Under the pieces are notes generated by a model. The model made no database searches, was not told the origin of the DNA, and saw only the letters and a program-made list of their open reading frames with translations. This document shows positions 5,263 through 5,792 of a stretch of 5,792 nt of DNA, piece after piece (within the stretch, counting starts at the first letter, position 1; every line of letters begins with the position of its first letter). The stretch is from Bacillota bacterium. GTDB lineage: Bacteria > Bacillota > Clostridia > Acetivibrionales > DTU013. The stretch is from positions 1-5,792 of the forward strand of contig JAEYRF010000172.1 in NCBI GenBank assembly GCA_023409615.1, in the 5' to 3' direction. A program made the translations under genes and the position numbers.

Positions 5263-5792
5263 TTGACGCGAAACGTTTCATCAATAGAGAAAAGCACGAA
5301 ACGGCACGCTTTTGCACAACGTATTAACGCATATGGGAAGGAACGCGGCATACCGCTTAAAGTTATGGAAAGCACGAAGAAAAAGCAAAAGCCTAAGAAA
5401 AAACGCAGTATGGCAGGCAAGGTTGTTGTGATTGCGCTCGTCGCGATCATCGCCGTGCTGGCTGTTTTTGTTGGAAAGTTTATTTACGATATCAACAACC
5501 CCGGCTCGCTTTATAACAACGAGCCCGCCGCTGTGGACGCTACGCCCGAAGCGACACCCTCCCCCACCGCAACGGCCACGCCCGAAGCCACGGCTACTCC
5601 CGTGCCCACGCCTACCATCGACCCCATTACCGCGCTTACACCGCTTGCGGATACTCAGTTTATGAAAAACAAGGTGAACATTCTCGTTCTTGGCGTGGAT
5701 GAAAGCACCGAGCGCGAAAACTGGGGGAGCTTCCGCACGGATACGATGATCCTTGTGACGGTGAACTTTGAAACCAACGACGTCAACATGCT
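5263..5792 (+). CDS. LytR-CpsA-Psr (LCP) family protein, N-terminal part
   Basis: The 5' part of an LCP-family gene, cut by the window end. LCP proteins attach wall teichoic acids or other undecaprenyl-linked glycopolymers to peptidoglycan on the outside of the membrane. From the TTG at 5263 the protein has a basic cytoplasmic tail (KKKQKPKKKR near 39-48), one membrane helix (about 53-71, VVVIALVAIIAVLAVF), a Thr/Pro/Ala-rich linker (about 92-118) and the start of the LCP domain: KVNILVLGVDEST (137-149) and FRTDTMILVTVNFETNDV (157-174), where the Arg and Asp of RTD are the family's pyrophosphate-lipid-binding residues. The start is uncertain: TTG 5263 has only a weak AGG 10 bases upstream, while ATG at 5365 and ATG at 5410 lack any ribosome binding site. 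I prefer 5263 because the following residues look protein-like and it suits the TATAAT at 5226. GC-rich codons match hppA, marking host backbone. It is divergent from the operon. Confidence 0.88.
   Translation, partial: MTRNVSSIEKSTKRHAFAQRINAYGKERGIPLKVMESTKKKQKPKKKRSMAGKVVVIALVAIIAVLAVFVGKFIYDINNPGSLYNNEPAAVDATPEATPSPTATATPEATATPVPTPTIDPITALTPLADTQFMKNKVNILVLGVDESTERENWGSFRTDTMILVTVNFETNDVNM

Noticed and set aside
5270..5279. Perfect palindrome GAAACGTTTC, considered as a catabolite-repression (cre) site
   Set aside because: The flanking TG and CA positions required by the cre consensus do not match, and it probably lies inside the LCP coding region.
4958..5317. 119-residue open frame on the - strand upstream of the operon
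   Set aside because: Cys- and Arg-rich low-complexity translation, no ribosome binding site, and it overlaps the LCP gene start and the operon promoter; open because stops are rare in this pyrimidine-skewed stretch.
5432..5665. 77-residue Pro/Arg-rich open frame on the + strand
   Set aside because: It is an out-of-frame reading of the LCP gene's Thr/Pro linker region.
1..5792. CRISPR arrays, tRNA or rRNA genes, insertion sequences, integrase genes
   Set aside because: None seen: no regularly spaced direct repeats, no tRNA cloverleaf noticed by eye, and no transposase or recombinase motifs in any frame.

Overview
This window looks like chromosomal DNA of a Gram-positive Firmicute, most likely a member of the Clostridia. 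The evidence is the combination of a membrane-bound pyrophosphatase, a VanZ-family protein and a LytR-CpsA-Psr (LCP) cell-wall ligase, together with strong GGAGG-type ribosome binding sites. The genus cannot be named from the sequence alone.

Layout. Bases 1-233 are the 3' end of a membrane pyrophosphatase gene (hppA), closed by a strong intrinsic terminator (256-289). A small VanZ-family membrane protein (432-944, + strand) follows, with its own candidate promoters and a good ribosome binding site. Then comes a visibly AT-richer block, entirely on the - strand. In transcription order it holds a 43-codon small ORF (uncertain), a HAM1/ITPase-like protein (4829-4269), a SIR2-family protein (4284-3493), a COG2509-like FAD-dependent oxidoreductase (3476-2097, TTG start) and, after a 134-base gap, a cytosolic 5'-nucleotidase of the PF06189 type (1961-1059). 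The right edge returns to GC-richer host-like sequence with the 5' part of an LCP-family gene (+ strand, running off the window).

Main interpretation. The overlapping HAM1-SIR2 pair is the same pairing as KomB-KomC of the recently described Kongming anti-phage system. There a deaminase (KomA) helps produce dITP, which is sensed by the HAM1-SIR2 complex and triggers NAD+ depletion. No deaminase is present here. In its place in the operon is an FAD-dependent oxidoreductase, with a nucleotidase downstream. The HAM1 protein has Gln where ITPases have the catalytic Asp, and Met where they have the base-contacting His of the SHR motif. This fits a non-hydrolysing sensor for a different modified nucleotide. 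My hypothesis is a Kongming-like immune system using a redox-modified (deoxy)nucleotide as messenger; that is inference, not shown by the sequence.

Regulation. The operon has a very good sigma-A-type promoter (TTTACA-17-CATAAT with an extended TG element) lying inside a 48-base imperfect inverted repeat, so a repressor or activator site covering the promoter is likely. The SIR2 gene overlaps the HAM1 gene and has its own GGAGGG site, and the FAD gene follows 16 bases later with an AGGGGGAG site, so the three are almost certainly co-expressed. The nucleotidase has its own ribosome binding site but no clear promoter, and its membership in the operon is less certain.
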